Part shown: positions 23,372-38,964 of the stretch, in pieces
How the letters are laid out: every line of letters begins with the position of its first letter
Numbering within the stretch: position 1 is the first letter of the stretch
NCBI GenBank assembly: GCA_002914845.1
Contig: JXTC01000684.1
Span: 10,534-74,533 of the forward strand
Origin: Trema orientale
Taxonomy: Eukaryota > Streptophyta > Magnoliopsida > Rosales > Cannabaceae
Direction of reading: 5' to 3'
Length of the DNA: 64,000 bases
Position numbers and translations under genes: made by a program
Notes under the pieces: model-generated
Told to the model about the DNA's origin: nothing
The model's database searches: none
The model's input: the letters and a program-made list of their open reading frames with translations, nothing else

Positions 23372-23725
23372 GGGATAACTGTAAAAAAATACCCTGAAGT
23401 TTGGGTGTTCTGCAATTTAAACCTTGAAGTTTGAACTCTGCAAAATAATACTCTTAAATTAAGAATTTTTGAAAATTTATACCCTGGACAGATTTTTTGA
23501 CCAATTTTAGGAACAAAAAAACAATAATATCCTCAATTAAAACTAGATTAATCCATATTATTCATCTTAATTTTGAGGATATATTGTATTTTATCAGTTA
23601 AAAATCAACACAGGGTATTAATTTTCAGAAATTCGTAATCTCAGGGTATTATTTTGCGGAATCCAAACTTCAGAGTTTAAATTGCAGAACATCCAAACAT
23701 GAGGGTATTTTTTTGCAATTATCCC
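23372..23725. mobile_element. Foldback MITE, family C copy 2
   Basis: Begins GGGATAACTGTAAAAAAATA and ends TTTTTTTGCAATTATCCC, 354 bp, inserted in (AT)n. It shares the interior (CTCTGCAAAATAATACTCTT, and CTCAGGGTATTATTTTGCGG mirrored) with the nested copy at 19747-20111. Confidence 0.8.
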
Positions 23726-25042
23726 ATATATATATAATCTGTTTTTTTTTTTTTAGAAAAAAGTACTAAAATACCCTTAAAAACTTTAGATTTTTACACC
23801 ATTTGTATTTGAAAAATGGACATTTACAAGACCTAAGAAAATATACCCCTGTTCAAGATAAAAGTGATACAATCGTTAACCGAACAACAATAGAACTTGA
23901 ACATTAAAAGAGCTCATCTTGGCTAAATTTCTAGCCTTTCATTGAAACTGTGGGTGATCATCATTGGGAGGTTAGTGATGAAATTATCTCAATATGTATC
24001 ATGCATAAGTAATAATCATGCACACAAGCGTTTTAAAACGAGAAGTACACTAGTGGATTAGCAACTCAACCTGAGTTATATTTTTCACATGCTTTATAAT
24101 ATATTTCTTGGTACAATACTCCTAATTAAATTTGTTAAATAAACTTATCCGCTCAAACAACTGTCAACTAGAAATCCATCCAACATGCTGTTTAATTAGT
24201 TCAACCATTATGAGTTATGCTTTTTCAAAATGGCTCTCAAATTGTTTAATTCCTTGTTGTGCAATAATTGAAATATAAACTGTGAATAATATTAAGAGTC
24301 GAACCATTTTAAATATCAATTTACGTCACTTAAGGTGGTATAAAAAGTGGGATAATAAGATAGCTAGTATTATGCATAATTATATTGGTAAGAATATTAA
24401 AATATAGAGAATTATTATTCACTTGATCAACTAGAATAAAACTAGTATCCACATGTTATATTCTCATTGTCATAATTAATTTCATAGCTATTAACTGATT
24501 TAATAGAACTCACATTTTTAAGTTTATCACAGTTGTCAACCAAAAATTATTGACATTTTTCTTTCCCAGTGATCATGATGAAATACGTTTTAATATATAG
24601 AGAATTATAAATAGGTGTCTATAAATAGGTGTCTATATGTGTGCAAATCTGTATGAGATATACGCCTCAAAGAAACAATCTGTATGAGATATCGAATTTT
24701 AATATGACTGATGTAGTCACAAATGAGATAGAGATAACGCCGATAAACTAATGTCGGGAACACGTCTAAACGTGCAACCTTTGTTGCCAGTTTATACATA
24801 AATGATATGATTTCGTCAGTCATGTTGGCTTGTACGGCCGAGATGTGTAACACGTCTACATTATTACGTGCGACCCTTGTAGCTACGCATATATATATAT
24901 ATATATATATATGTATAGCCTTTTGTAGCTTATCTTTCTCTCTGACAAGTTGATGAGTATATCCAAAGAAAATAACTAAGCAAACTACAATATATATCAC
25001 ATATTTATTCACTTGGAGCACTAATATTCATCAATCCAAATA
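23726..25042. other. Upstream region of the haemoglobin gene
   Basis: AT-rich, no gene seen. It contains an (AT)n run at about 24889-24912. No clear TATA box could be singled out among many AT tracts. A 138-codon frame on the minus strand here (24605-25021) spans the microsatellite and has no recognisable protein features. Confidence 0.45.
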
Positions 25043-28816
<3,774 letters not shown>

Positions 28817-29048
28817 TGTTGGAGCACCCTGCAACTCTACCTTTTAAAGCAAAAAAAAAAAAAAAAATAAATTGAATCAGACTCTTCTTGAAATGTGTGT
28901 TTATAATGCTACCAGTTTATGAACTTTTATAATTAAATTGCATCATTACCTGTGGATAATGCCTCAACAAAATATGCGCATGCAAACATTAAAATGATAT
29001 GCTACAATATCGATCAGCATAAATAAGACGATGTATATCGTTCAACAT
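28817..29048. other. 3' flank of the haemoglobin gene
   Basis: An A-run at about 28852-28867 followed by AATAAATTG may belong to the 3' untranslated region. No other feature was seen. Confidence 0.35.
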
Positions 29049-29806
29049 TAAGGTTATGTTTGTTGTATCATATTATATTGTAGTGTGATATATTATATTG
29101 GGTTGTATTGTATTATATTATTCTATTATAGTAGTATATTTGGTTTTGCATTGTATTCAGATGTTTCATTAAATGTTAATTTTTCAAACATAACACTTAC
29201 AAAGCTAATTTTGGAAACTACTATTTTAAAAAATTATTTAGAAAAATACAATCTCTAAAATTTCCACTTTCTAAAAGTTATTTTGTAAAAATACCACTTT
29301 CTAAAATTAATTTCAGAAAATACCACTTTTAAAAAGTTATTTGAAAAATACCACTTTTAAAAGGGATAAAGTGATGAGAGAAAAAGAGAGAGGAATAAGA
29401 GAGAAATTAAGGAAAGAATAAAGTGATAAAAGAGATATTAAGGACAAAGGAAGTGAGGAGAGTCAGTATTTACAATACAGTGTAATACAGACCTTTTTTT
29501 TCGGATTAGATAATTCTCTTCGTATTGTATTAAATTTTGATATCTTATCAAATAATACAATTCTCAAAATGACTTTTTTAGTACAAATTTTATGCCTTCT
29601 AATTCTAAATGAAGAGAGAAATATTTCACTTCCTGACATAATCCTCATATATTTCTTTCTAATTTGAACTAAAAAAGTCATTTAGAGTGAAAAGTGGATT
29701 TATTCAATATATTTTCCATATTAAAATACTACGAGACATAATATTAAAATACAATACAAATTTTTATATGGTGGCACAATGCATCAAACGTGATCTACAT
29801 TATATA
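29049..29806. mobile_element. Terminal-inverted-repeat element of about 0.76 kb
   Basis: The left end GGTTATGTTTGTTGTATC and the right end, read reversed, AGATCACGTTTGATGCATTG are related. Further ATTGTATT-rich blocks on both sides mirror each other. No coding capacity. Its internal 'aaaaataccact' runs look like a family E fragment. Boundaries are approximate. Confidence 0.45.
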
Positions 29807-29813
29807 TATATAT

Positions 29814-30059
29814 GGTTGCCAATCCAATAGGTGTTTTTTTTTTTAACCTATGTGTAGGTAATTTTTTTTAGCCGTTGGATCATCATCTAATGGTGATCCA
29901 ACAGTTATAATGAGATGCACGAAAAGATATGCATTATTAATGCTATTTCTCTCTCCTACTTTTTAATATAAAAAAATGTGCATGATAAATTTTCATTGGC
30001 CAAAATAATACCTATGTATAAGTAAAAAAAAAAAAAAAAAACCTACTGGATTGGTACCC
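29814..30059. mobile_element. MITE, family A copy 2
   Basis: Begins GGTTGCCAATCCAATAGG and ends CCTACTGGATTGGTACCC. It is the best-preserved pair of terminal inverted repeats in the family and sits in (TA)n. Confidence 0.8.
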
Positions 30060-30099
30060 TATATATATATATATATATTACATATCTATAACTATATTA

Positions 30100-31312
30100 T
30101 AGAGGGGGCGGATGATGTCCCACCTTAGTTTTAAACGGGATCGGTCTCGTTTGAAATCTGGACCATTGAGGATTAAATTTATTAAATCCAAGAGCTGGGC
30201 TCAAAAGTTTAACATTACTAGGTTTTTGTTGACTGACACATACTGCCTAGGTAGGCTATAGGGGTACGGGAGCTGGCTACCGATTCAGTAATAAGGTCAG
30301 TTGATCTTTAACCTTTGGGTTCTCCTTTGTTTCTCATATTTCCCATTTCTCTCTCGTTAAGGCGGTTACGAACGAAGTGGCAACCATAAATCAGAGAGAA
30401 AAAAAAAGGCAATCATAAATTTTGCAGCTCCATTATATTGTGTATGTTTTTCGTCGATTTGTTCACCAAGGAAGAAGAGAACCAGCAACATTACTGAAGA
30501 GGAGAGTGCTCAAGGAGTAGTAGGTTGAGCCAGGTCCTCTGCTTCGAAGAGGTTGTGAACCCAGACATGTTAAAATTTTTTTCGCTACTTGTAAATAATT
30601 TGATTTTAAGAAAGTAGGCTTTTACTTTTGTATTTTTCCTATTATAAGTATTTTGAGAGTATTTTTTAATGGAGTGTGTACACTTGTTTTCCAATTCCTT
30701 GAATGAACCCTAATTATAGGTTCGTTTGATTTGATTCGTGTGGAGTAGCATTGTGTGACATGAAAATTTTGGTTGTAGAAGCAGTTGTTTGAACATGGTA
30801 ACGATATATAGCTATTCAGATCCTTTAAATATAATGCATGTGTGCGAGAATTTCATTTAATTGTTTTTGGTTATTGATGTTAGGGATAGTATGAAGGCAA
30901 TATTTTTTATTTGCTTATCTCTTTAGGGACTCAATTATTGTTATTTTACTTGAAATTTTAGGACCTATTTGAATATAACATTGAAGAGTAATTATGCATG
31001 TTTCTCACCATGCATGTCATAGAAGATTTAGTACTTATGTTAAGGTGGCAAAGCATTGTATTGTTTCTATTCTTATCATGAAACTTGAAAATGTCTAGTT
31101 TGGAGAAAAATGCCTCCAAAGTGTCGTGGTAGGAGTAAGGAAGTTCATTCCAAGAAATCAAAACAATGAAATAATTTTTGGTAAGTTTGTTGGATGGTTG
31201 TGTCTTATTTACATAGATTGATTTTAATTTGGTTGATAATTGAAGCCAAAGATTTTGATTGGAGTGCGATATTTGCAGCAAGAGTCATTACAGTACTTTC
31301 AAGAGCTAAAAC
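30100..31312. other. Upstream part of the decayed gene unit
   Basis: Opens with GGGGGCGGATGATGTCCCAC, then sequence of normal composition with no clear protein. This may be the terminal inverted repeat and 5' region of the element that carried the decayed gene at 31313-33218. No matching right-hand end was found. Confidence 0.35.
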
Positions 31313-33218
31313 ATGGATAAAACAGACACTGAGGTAATTTATTTAGTTTTCTACAAGCTGTTAGTTAAGTTGTTCTAAAGTGAGTTTGAATTATTGAAAT
31401 ATTCGTGTAATTATAGGTTCATAAGGCATTTTCAATGGTGTATGCAGAGTTAACTGATGAAGAGAAGGCAAGCTATGTAGATGTTGTAGAAGTGAGTGGT
31501 GGTCCTAAGAGGGAGGTACGTCATGATGAAGGTGATTTGTAGCCCGAGAATGATGTTATAAAAGAAAGAGAACTCCATGCTCATTTGATAGGTTGCATAG
31601 GATCTACGAATTTTTAATCCTTGAACAAAAGGAAGTTGTTAGGCAAGCTGGGTTTAGGACATTCTTACGCGGCAATGTTCCATATGTGAGTACAAGTTTG
31701 ATAATGTGGTTGGTTGAAAATAATGATCCTTCTCGATATATGCTTACTCTTAATGGTAAGAAATATAAACTGTCAGGGTCTAGTTTTGAGAATATTATGG
31801 GGATAAAGGATGGAGGTGAAAGTGTTGAATTCCAAGGTAATGTAGATATATCGGATCTGAAGGATACTATAATCGGAGATAAATTACAAATATCTATGGC
31901 CGATTTAGAGGAACAATTGGAGGAGTCACAGAATGCCGATGATTTGTTTATTGCAAGGTTTGCATTAGTTGCCATTGGGTCGGTTTTATGTCCTCCATCA
32001 GGGGTTCATCTTAGTAGTTCTTATTTATATGCTGTAAGTGATACAAACAATTTAGGGACGAAGAACTGGGCAAGTCATACAGTCCATCATCTTATAGAGT
32101 CTATTAGACGCTATCAAGTGAATCACGCTAAGAATTTATTTGGATACATATTATACTTGTAGGTAGATATGTTTTTTTCCTTGAAAAATGGATTGGTATC
32201 TTATAATGCCATATTTTTGTGCATGTTTTAACTGGATTCTATTTTTTTCATGTAGCTATTTTATCTAGACCACGTCGAGTGGGAAGGTGGGCTTGTTGAC
32301 AGGACAATACCTCCCATTGATTTCTGAGATTACCAAAAATGCAGTCGTGTTATGAAGTGGATTCACAGTATTGGTGGATTTACTAGCCTAGAGGTATGCA
32401 TACTTAATTTAAGTAAAGGAATGTTGATAAGAAAATTGTATAGAGGGATATTGATAATAGAAACGGGCAGGTGTTAAAGTAGAGTTAGTTAATTGAAAGT
32501 AGTTTTTCAGGCTTTAGTATGTTAATTATGCTATGGCAGTAGTATCTGATTTAGTTAGTTAGTATTGTCAATTTAGGAATATTTGGAGATAATAATAATA
32601 TATGTATTCCTTTGTTTAATACAGGTGAAATTGCTAAATTCTGGGAAAGAGGAATCGCCATTATGTCCCTTAGAGGATGCAAAGAAGCAGAAACGTGTAC
32701 CGATGAATTATTTGAAGAAACATGTTTAGTCATCTTCCGGATTTCGTGCTGATAATGTAGTCCATTATCCTGAAAGCAAGGGTAAAGATGAACTGATGAT
32801 TCTAAAGGATGAAGTTGCCAGTTTGAGGTCACTTGTAGTTGGTTTTCGTGAACATGTTGGTTAGAGGATTGAGAATGAGGCTGAGACAAGGAATGCACTC
32901 ATTATAGAGGTGAAACAATTGGTTGAGTCCGTGATAAGCCAGAGGCTTGTGAGGACTAAGGAAGATGACAATGTAATGAATATTGATGAGGGTGAGAATA
33001 TTGTTGAGGCATTTGTTGGCAAAATTCGCAAGTCTTGTGGAACCACCTCAAAGGCCAAAAGGGCAGTCACCTCAAAGGGCAAGAGGGGTGTTGATGAATC
33101 TGATAAAGGAACACCAAAAGGTAAACAACATAGCTCATTTGAAGAAGGCCGACAAAGAAACATCACTAGCTATTCTAATATACGGAGCATTCTGAACTTT
33201 TTAAGGAAATGGACCTAA
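31313..33218 (+). pseudogene. Decayed multi-exon plant transposon-associated gene
   Basis: Exon-like blocks with fitting splice borders lie at about 31313-31333, 31418-31515, 31592-32161, 32256-32393 and 32625-33218. The main block reads RIYEFLILEQKEVVRQAGF, then MWLVENNDPSRYML, a FALVAIGSVLCPPSG stretch and HHLIESIRRYQVNHAKN. The next block starts LFYLDHVEWEGG. Regular hydrophobic order and the 'GYILYL / LFYLDH' block resemble large plant protein families found upstream of Ulp1-like protease domains in MULE-type transposons. That is family resemblance from memory. The last block is lysine-rich with an acidic stretch (KGKRGVDESDKGTPKGK). Several in-frame stops interrupt it, so it is a pseudogene. 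No protease domain was found. Confidence 0.55.
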
Positions 33219-33471
33219 CTAGTAGTAATTTGGACTCAAATGATTTTTTTCGAAGTGTTTTGAAAAATGATATCTCTCACAGTATCCATAATATTGTGTG
33301 ATACAGGTCGCACAATTTCTGACCATAAAATTATGATTTTTTTCAGGATTAATTAGTGGTGACAAATTGTACGATCCTACATCATACAACATTGTAATAT
33401 TATTAGAAAAGTCATTTTTTAAACACTCTTGAAAATATCATTTTAGTCCAAATTATTACTACTTATGTTAA
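33216..33471. mobile_element. Foldback MITE, family H
   Basis: The left end AACTAGTAGTAATTTGGACT and the right end, read reversed, AACATAAGTAGTAATTTGG match, and the arms stay paired inward (AAATGATTTTTTTCGAAGTG against AAATGATATTTTCAAGAGTG). It cuts the decayed gene, supplying its last stop. Confidence 0.75.
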
Positions 33472-33664
33472 TTTTCCAACTTTTTATCTAATTTTGGCTT
33501 CGTACAAAATTCTAAGTCCAAAGTACTAAAAAATTTAAAAATCCTAGATAGACTGGATTTTTTGAAAAATTCCAAATGAATTTAAAAAAATATAAATTTT
33601 TAAATTTTTTAGAAATATAACACTTTTAATAAATATTTAGAAAAATATCATTTTGTTTCAAAAT
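33472..33664. other. AT-rich DNA
   Basis: A degraded family E-like stretch; no gene was seen. Confidence 0.4.
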
Positions 33665-34254
33665 TGGTATTTGTCATTGGTACTTGAGATAACCGATTAA
33701 GTTACCTTAAGTTACTTGATTAGTTACTTCAAATATCTCATCAATTAATAAAAAATAATATAATCTAAATACTTTTAAAAGTAGTATTTTTCTAATTAAA
33801 ATCTAAGATTTTTTATTCTTTTGAAAAAATACCATAGAAAATCAAATTTCCTCATCCAATTTTATGTGAGAACAGCGCATAAATTGATCACATGGTTGTC
33901 ATACTAGCTTATTATACATAACAGAAGATCATGATTGAGTAGCACATTCGACATTGTAAATATATATAAAAATATTATATTCGATTACCAAATATATATA
34001 TATATACACATATATTATATTCCGAAAATTCCAAAGTTCTAAATATAAAAAAGAATAGAAGGAGATTGTTCGTCTAACTAATAAAATAGTTGTAATTATA
34101 ATCAGTAGTGCTCAATACCAAAATGACATGTTTGTCTATTATTAGATGATTTTAATTAATAAATTAGGTTCATGTTATAATTAGCCAGTGACATACACAT
34201 ATAATGTGGTGCCTAGCACCAAATGATATGCCACCACTAGTACTCCATATCATT
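33665..34254. repeat. 590-bp direct repeat, copy 1 (likely assembly duplicate)
   Basis: Starts TGGTATTTGTCATTGGTAC. As far as I can compare, it is identical to 34256-34845, with a single N (34255) between. Its last part (about 34115-34254) is a degraded family G MITE. Confidence 0.9.
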
Positions 34255-34255
34255 N

Positions 34256-34845
34256 TGGTATTTGTCATTGGTACTTGAGATAACCGATTAAGTTACCTTA
34301 AGTTACTTGATTAGTTACTTCAAATATCTCATCAATTAATAAAAAATAATATAATCTAAATACTTTTAAAAGTAGTATTTTTCTAATTAAAATCTAAGAT
34401 TTTTTATTCTTTTGAAAAAATACCATAGAAAATCAAATTTCCTCATCCAATTTTATGTGAGAACAGCGCATAAATTGATCACATGGTTGTCATACTAGCT
34501 TATTATACATAACAGAAGATCATGATTGAGTAGCACATTCGACATTGTAAATATATATAAAAATATTATATTCGATTACCAAATATATATATATATACAC
34601 ATATATTATATTCCGAAAATTCCAAAGTTCTAAATATAAAAAAGAATAGAAGGAGATTGTTCGTCTAACTAATAAAATAGTTGTAATTATAATCAGTAGT
34701 GCTCAATACCAAAATGACATGTTTGTCTATTATTAGATGATTTTAATTAATAAATTAGGTTCATGTTATAATTAGCCAGTGACATACACATATAATGTGG
34801 TGCCTAGCACCAAATGATATGCCACCACTAGTACTCCATATCATT
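34256..34845. repeat. 590-bp direct repeat, copy 2 (likely assembly duplicate)
   Basis: The second copy of 33665-34254, offset 591 bp. Two identical copies joined by one N are what an unmerged contig overlap looks like. Confidence 0.9.
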
Positions 34846-34855
34846 ATTCAATAAA

Positions 34856-35039
34856 GAGTAATGCTATGGGGCACCAGTGGTACCCAGCACCACAGTGATG
34901 TGTCAATCTGTCACTGGCTAATCATAATTATAATTTAAGTGAGGCCTATGTGGGACCCAGTTTATTAATTAAATCATCCAGTGACAAACAGACATGTCAC
35001 TGTGGTGCTGGGCACCACTGGTGCCCCATAGCATTGCTC
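34856..35039. mobile_element. Foldback MITE, family G copy 1, with 9-bp target duplication
   Basis: Begins GAGTAATGCTATGGGGCACC and ends GTGCCCCATAGCATTGCTC; nearly the whole 184 bp is palindromic. It is flanked by TTCAATAAA at 34847-34855 and 35040-35048. A 9-bp duplication fits Mutator-type insertion. It lies about 0.8 kb upstream of the dioxygenase gene. Confidence 0.88.
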
Positions 35040-35429
35040 TTCAATAAATATACTTAGTGAATTTCTTTGAAGGTGATTTGTATATCATTTATTGGGTGGA
35101 CAGAGTAAACGACGACAAAAAAAAAATATATATATACGCACTATCTTTGTCGAGAAAACGCCGGATCGAAGTCTGATTTAAAGTCAAGCGTTTACACGTT
35201 GAAAATTTAAATTTAGGTATCTAAAACCGTGAAGCTTCGTATTCTTCGGTTGGCACCACGTAATGGAATTAGTTGGGTTGCTTTAATTTGACTAAACTAA
35301 CTTTGCTCTTCTGAATTTTGCATGGAGTTAAAGCAGTCTAATATTGGCATCTACTAGAATAGATTTTTCAAACTTGATAGCCCCAAATAACTGCCACTTA
35401 TATTTTGACACTACATGATCGTATCCTTT

Positions 35430-35436
35430 ATATAAG
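35430..35436 (+). promoter_or_regulatory. Candidate distal TATA box of the dioxygenase gene
   Basis: TATATAA within CCTTTATATAAGGC, followed some 30 bp later by a (CT)n stretch at 35462-35487. A transcript from here could splice out an intron in the leader (AAG/GTAGGT at 35513, TTTTCAG near 35732) before the ATG. Confidence 0.35.
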
Positions 35437-35461
35437 GCTGCACCACATCTCCTCTTATCTT

Positions 35462-35487
35462 CATCTCTCTCTCTCTCTCTCTCTCTC
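35462..35487 (+). repeat. (CT)n tract upstream of the dioxygenase gene
   Basis: An uninterrupted CT run of about 12-13 units. Pyrimidine tracts of this kind are frequent in plant core promoters and leaders. Confidence 0.8.
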
Positions 35488-35792
35488 TGTGTTTGCATAC
35501 GTGTTTTATTAAGGTAGGTACACATTCCTTGATTACTTAATTAATTAATCCTTCCACTATGGTACTCAACATGGTGGAAATTGATCGATGTGTATATATT
35601 TACATCTTAAAAGGAAATATATCATATAGTTAATATATATAATCTGTTTTTCTAATTAAGTCAATGTTTAGTTCTTGATGATAAATCCCTAGTTATGATA
35701 TAATAACGAGGTCATACATCTTTTGTTTTCAGTTAATTCAATAGCAAAACTAAACGCCATGTATTTTTTTTTTTCATATACTTAATTGACTA

Positions 35793-35800
35793 TATATAAA
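35793..35800 (+). promoter_or_regulatory. Candidate proximal TATA box of the dioxygenase gene
   Basis: TATATAAA 52-59 bp before the ATG, leaving room for a leader of about 25-30 nt. A strong consensus match, but AT-rich context makes chance likely. Confidence 0.4.
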
Positions 35801-35851
35801 GATCAAGATATACAGCTTCTATAGCTATTGTAGCTAAGGCTATATTCATCA

Positions 35852-38573
35852 ATGGGTTTGGTTGTCGAAGCTGAAATAGAAAATCATCAAACGACATCGT
35901 CAGAACAGATTCAATACCAAATGGGAGTGAGAAGCTTATTGGAGAGAGGAATAACAAGAGTTCCAACCAAGTATATATTGCCCCAGGAAGAACGTCCCAA
36001 TGGGGACAGTGACATCCACGACCTCAATATACCTGTCATCGATTTTGCCCAGCTTCATGGCTCCACCAGATCCCAAGTCATAAGTTCCCTCGCAAAAGCT
36101 TGCCAAGAATATGGAATTTTTCAGGTCTTTTTATACCTCTCTCTCGTAAGATGAATTGATATTGAATTATTGATGCATAACACATACTAATAGAGATGTT
36201 TGGTTCTAAAATAGAGTTCACATATAAGTACTGGGGGTTCAACCTTTATTAAATTATATAAATAAGTTAAGAAACATATATACATATATGTAAAAAGACC
36301 CTAGCCAGCTAGCTAGAAGTCTTTGTAGTACGTACTTGGTTATCTTAAATATTTAGTTATATTGATTATGCATGCAGTTGGTGAACCATGGTATTGAGGC
36401 TGATGTTATTCATAGAATGGTTGATGTAAGTACAAGATTTTTCGATCTGCCTTCCAACGAGAGATCAAAGTACATGTCTAAAGATATGTTTTCCCCAGTT
36501 CGGTACGGAACTAGCTTTAATCAGAATAATGATAAGGTATTTTGTTGGAGAGACTTCTTAAAACTTAGCTGCCATCCTTGTTTGCCAGAAGTTCTTCCTC
36601 ATTGGCCTTCGTCTCCAGTGGACCTAAGGTAACTCTCCTTCAATCCACTCTCTTGACTAGAACACAGAGAATTCTCATATTTCATTATTTTTTTTAAATT
36701 AATGTTATCATCAATTTGAGTTAAGTGCCTATAGAGGTCATGAACTATACAAAGTTGTTAGGTTTATCACTTAATTATCATGAACTTTCAGCCGTAATAA
36801 GATTATAACTTTGACACAACTTGATTCTGAAAGAATGACTAAAAACAATATAAATAAAAGTTCAGGGATAAAACTGTAGGATAAGGTTTAGGGCCCAAAT
36901 ATGCATATAATTAGTCTACAATTTATTTGCTTCTAATAATGCTATCGCATTTGGTGGTCAAGGAATGGGAGTTCTAGTTGGTATCTACTTATAGTTTGGA
37001 TGCTTCTAATTCTAACACATTCTTCTTAACCTCCCTAAATTATGTGAGTTTAGTTTTTTTTTTAAAAAAAAGAAGAAAAGAAAAGGAAAAAAAAAGAAAA
37101 CCTTTTAAGTGGCAAAATCCATACAGAAACAGGAAAACGAGCCCTAAAGTTTGCTTGTTACTGGACCAATTATTAGCTTACTAGCACATAACGAATGACT
37201 TTATTTATACAGGGAAGCAGCGGTTAACTTCTCTAAGAGCACGAAATTCTTGTATCTCATGCTGATGGAGGCTATACTCGAGAGCTTAGGATTAAAAATG
37301 GGAGAAACCTCGAGAGATGATGATGACATAAATAATGGAAAAGACGGTTCAATAAAATTTGAAGATCAGGGAAGTCAACTCATTGTGGTCAACTGCTACC
37401 CTTCATGCCCTGAACCTGAGTTAACCCTAGGAATGCCACCCCACTCGGACTATGGCTTACTTACTCTTCTCCTTCAAGATGCACAAGTTGAGGGGCTTCA
37501 GATTCAACATGAAGGAAGATGGATTACAGTCAAACCGCTTCTTAATTCCTTTGTTGTCAATGTTGGTGATCATCTTGAGGTTAGTTTTGACATTTTTATA
37601 TTATATTTCTTATGTATTATTTTAGAATTTGAAAACAAACAGAAAAAGTCTATGGCAAGTCTTCCCAAAAAAATATATATTTGAAAAAAAAAAAAAAAGA
37701 AGAAGCCCTATTAATAGGATATATTGCTATTTGCCCACCAAGTTATTTCATTAGTTAATGATATATGTACTGTTTGATTTTCTATCATGTCATATCATGA
37801 CAACCGTATACATATTTTTATAATATCTTTTCTTGCAAAATAAATAAACAAAAATGAGGCAACTGATGATGATCATGATCTCAGAGGCATTTTTCTCCCA
37901 CTAAGCCCAAGCTTCAAAGTTCGTGGGAAATTGACCTCTAAATTGATACGCAGTACTATAGTTTACATGTTACGTTTATATAATATATATAATACGAAAA
38001 ATTAATTAGCGCATACATAGATATGTACCTTGAATCCATTTTTAAGTGCTATATGTATAGGTTCTAATCTAATATGTATTCTTTTTTTATCTGTCTATAA
38101 GTTTTTTTTTTTTTTTTGATTATTGGGTTATTATCTAATGACTATCATTATTGAGTAGTTGAAAAAAAAATAAAAGAAAAATAGTCGTTATTTAAAACTT
38201 TTCTCTTTCCACCTTTTACAAAATACTGCATGATGAATTTTTAATCGGATAAAACAATAACTAGGTAAAAAAATATATATATATCTATAATTTTGTTATA
38301 TCTTTGTTTGATTTGCAGATTTTCAGCAATGGGAAATACAAGAGCGTTCTCCATAGAGTAGTTGTGAACTCTTCCAAGTCAAGAATCTCCGTTGCTTCGC
38401 TTCACAGTGTGCCGTTCAACTGCATGGTTGGGCCATCACCTAAGCTCATTGACAAAGCCAATCCAAAGCGCTACAAGGACACTGACTTTTCCACCTTTCT
38501 CCACCACATAGCTTCCCGTGAACACAACAATAAGAGTTTCTTGGAATCCAGAAAATTATTCTTCACTTCTTAA
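35852..38573 (+). CDS. 2-oxoglutarate/Fe(II)-dependent dioxygenase (At2g36690/GIM2-like)
   Basis: Exons at 35852-36124, 36378-36628, 37213-37579 and 38319-38573 join in phase to a 381-aa protein beginning [13 protein letters not shown]. The N-terminal DIOX_N part runs from about residue 50 ([13 protein letters not shown]) to 175 and includes [20 protein letters not shown]. The catalytic jelly roll carries iron ligands His252 and Asp254 ([12 protein letters not shown]) and His309 (SVLHRVVVN), and the 2-oxoglutarate binders Arg319/Ser321 (SRISVAS). Length and motifs are complete, so it should be active. From memory it is closest to Arabidopsis At2g36690 (GIM2, tied to ABA and gibberellin balance in germination) and relatives annotated as dioxygenase 19-like. 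The substrate cannot be read from sequence. The start is the first in-frame ATG. Exon 3 has an acidic insert (residues about 205-225). MITEs lie in intron 3, downstream and upstream. Confidence 0.94.
38060..38275. mobile_element. MITE, family A copy 3, in dioxygenase intron 3
   Basis: Starts GGTTCTAATCTAATATG and ends near AACTAGGTAAAAAAATATAT. The interior (GTTATTATCTAATGACTAT, GCATGATGAATTTTTAATCG) matches other family A copies in the orientation of copy 2. Termini are degraded. Confidence 0.5.
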
Positions 38574-38593
38574 TAATTGACCTAATTAAGTAA

Positions 38594-38777
38594 GAATAAT
38601 GCTATGGGGTACCAGTGGTGCTAAGCACCATAATGATGTGTCAGTCTGTTACTGGCTAATCATAATTATAATTCAGGTGAAGCCAATATGAGATCCAGTT
38701 TATTAATTAAATCATCCAATAATAGATAAATATGTCATTGTGGTGTTGAGCACCACTGGTGTCCCATAACATTTCTC
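38594..38777. mobile_element. Foldback MITE, family G copy 2, just behind the dioxygenase stop
   Basis: Begins GAATAATGCTATGGGGTACC and ends GTCCCATAACATTTCTC; 184 bp, the same length as copy 1. Flanks ATTAAGTAA and TTTAAGTAA are a near-perfect 9-bp target duplication. It starts 20 bp after the stop codon, so it probably lies in the 3' untranslated region. Confidence 0.8.
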
Positions 38778-38964
38778 TTTTAAGTAATTATCATTTAGAA
38801 AATACAGTTTGACTTTTGCGGACCTGAAAATGATTGAGATCAGCTATAAACGTATCGGGAAATCTTTTTTTTTGGGACGCTGGGGACGTCAAACATCGTC
38901 AAGTATAGGGAAATAATAGAGCTGAAAGAATTTATTAATATTAAAGATATAAATAAATACATTA

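Noticed and set aside
23065-23434. Frames of 77-89 codons on both strands
   Set aside because: Same position in repeat copy A as the frames in copy B, but the two copies do not encode the same protein, so coding is unlikely.
24605-25021. 138-codon minus-strand frame upstream of the haemoglobin gene
   Set aside because: It spans an (AT)n microsatellite (IYIYIYI run) and ends against the haemoglobin leader; no conserved motif.
29200-29350. Apparent tandem array of 'aaaataccacttt' units
   Set aside because: Short, imperfect, and best explained as a degraded fragment of the family E repeat.
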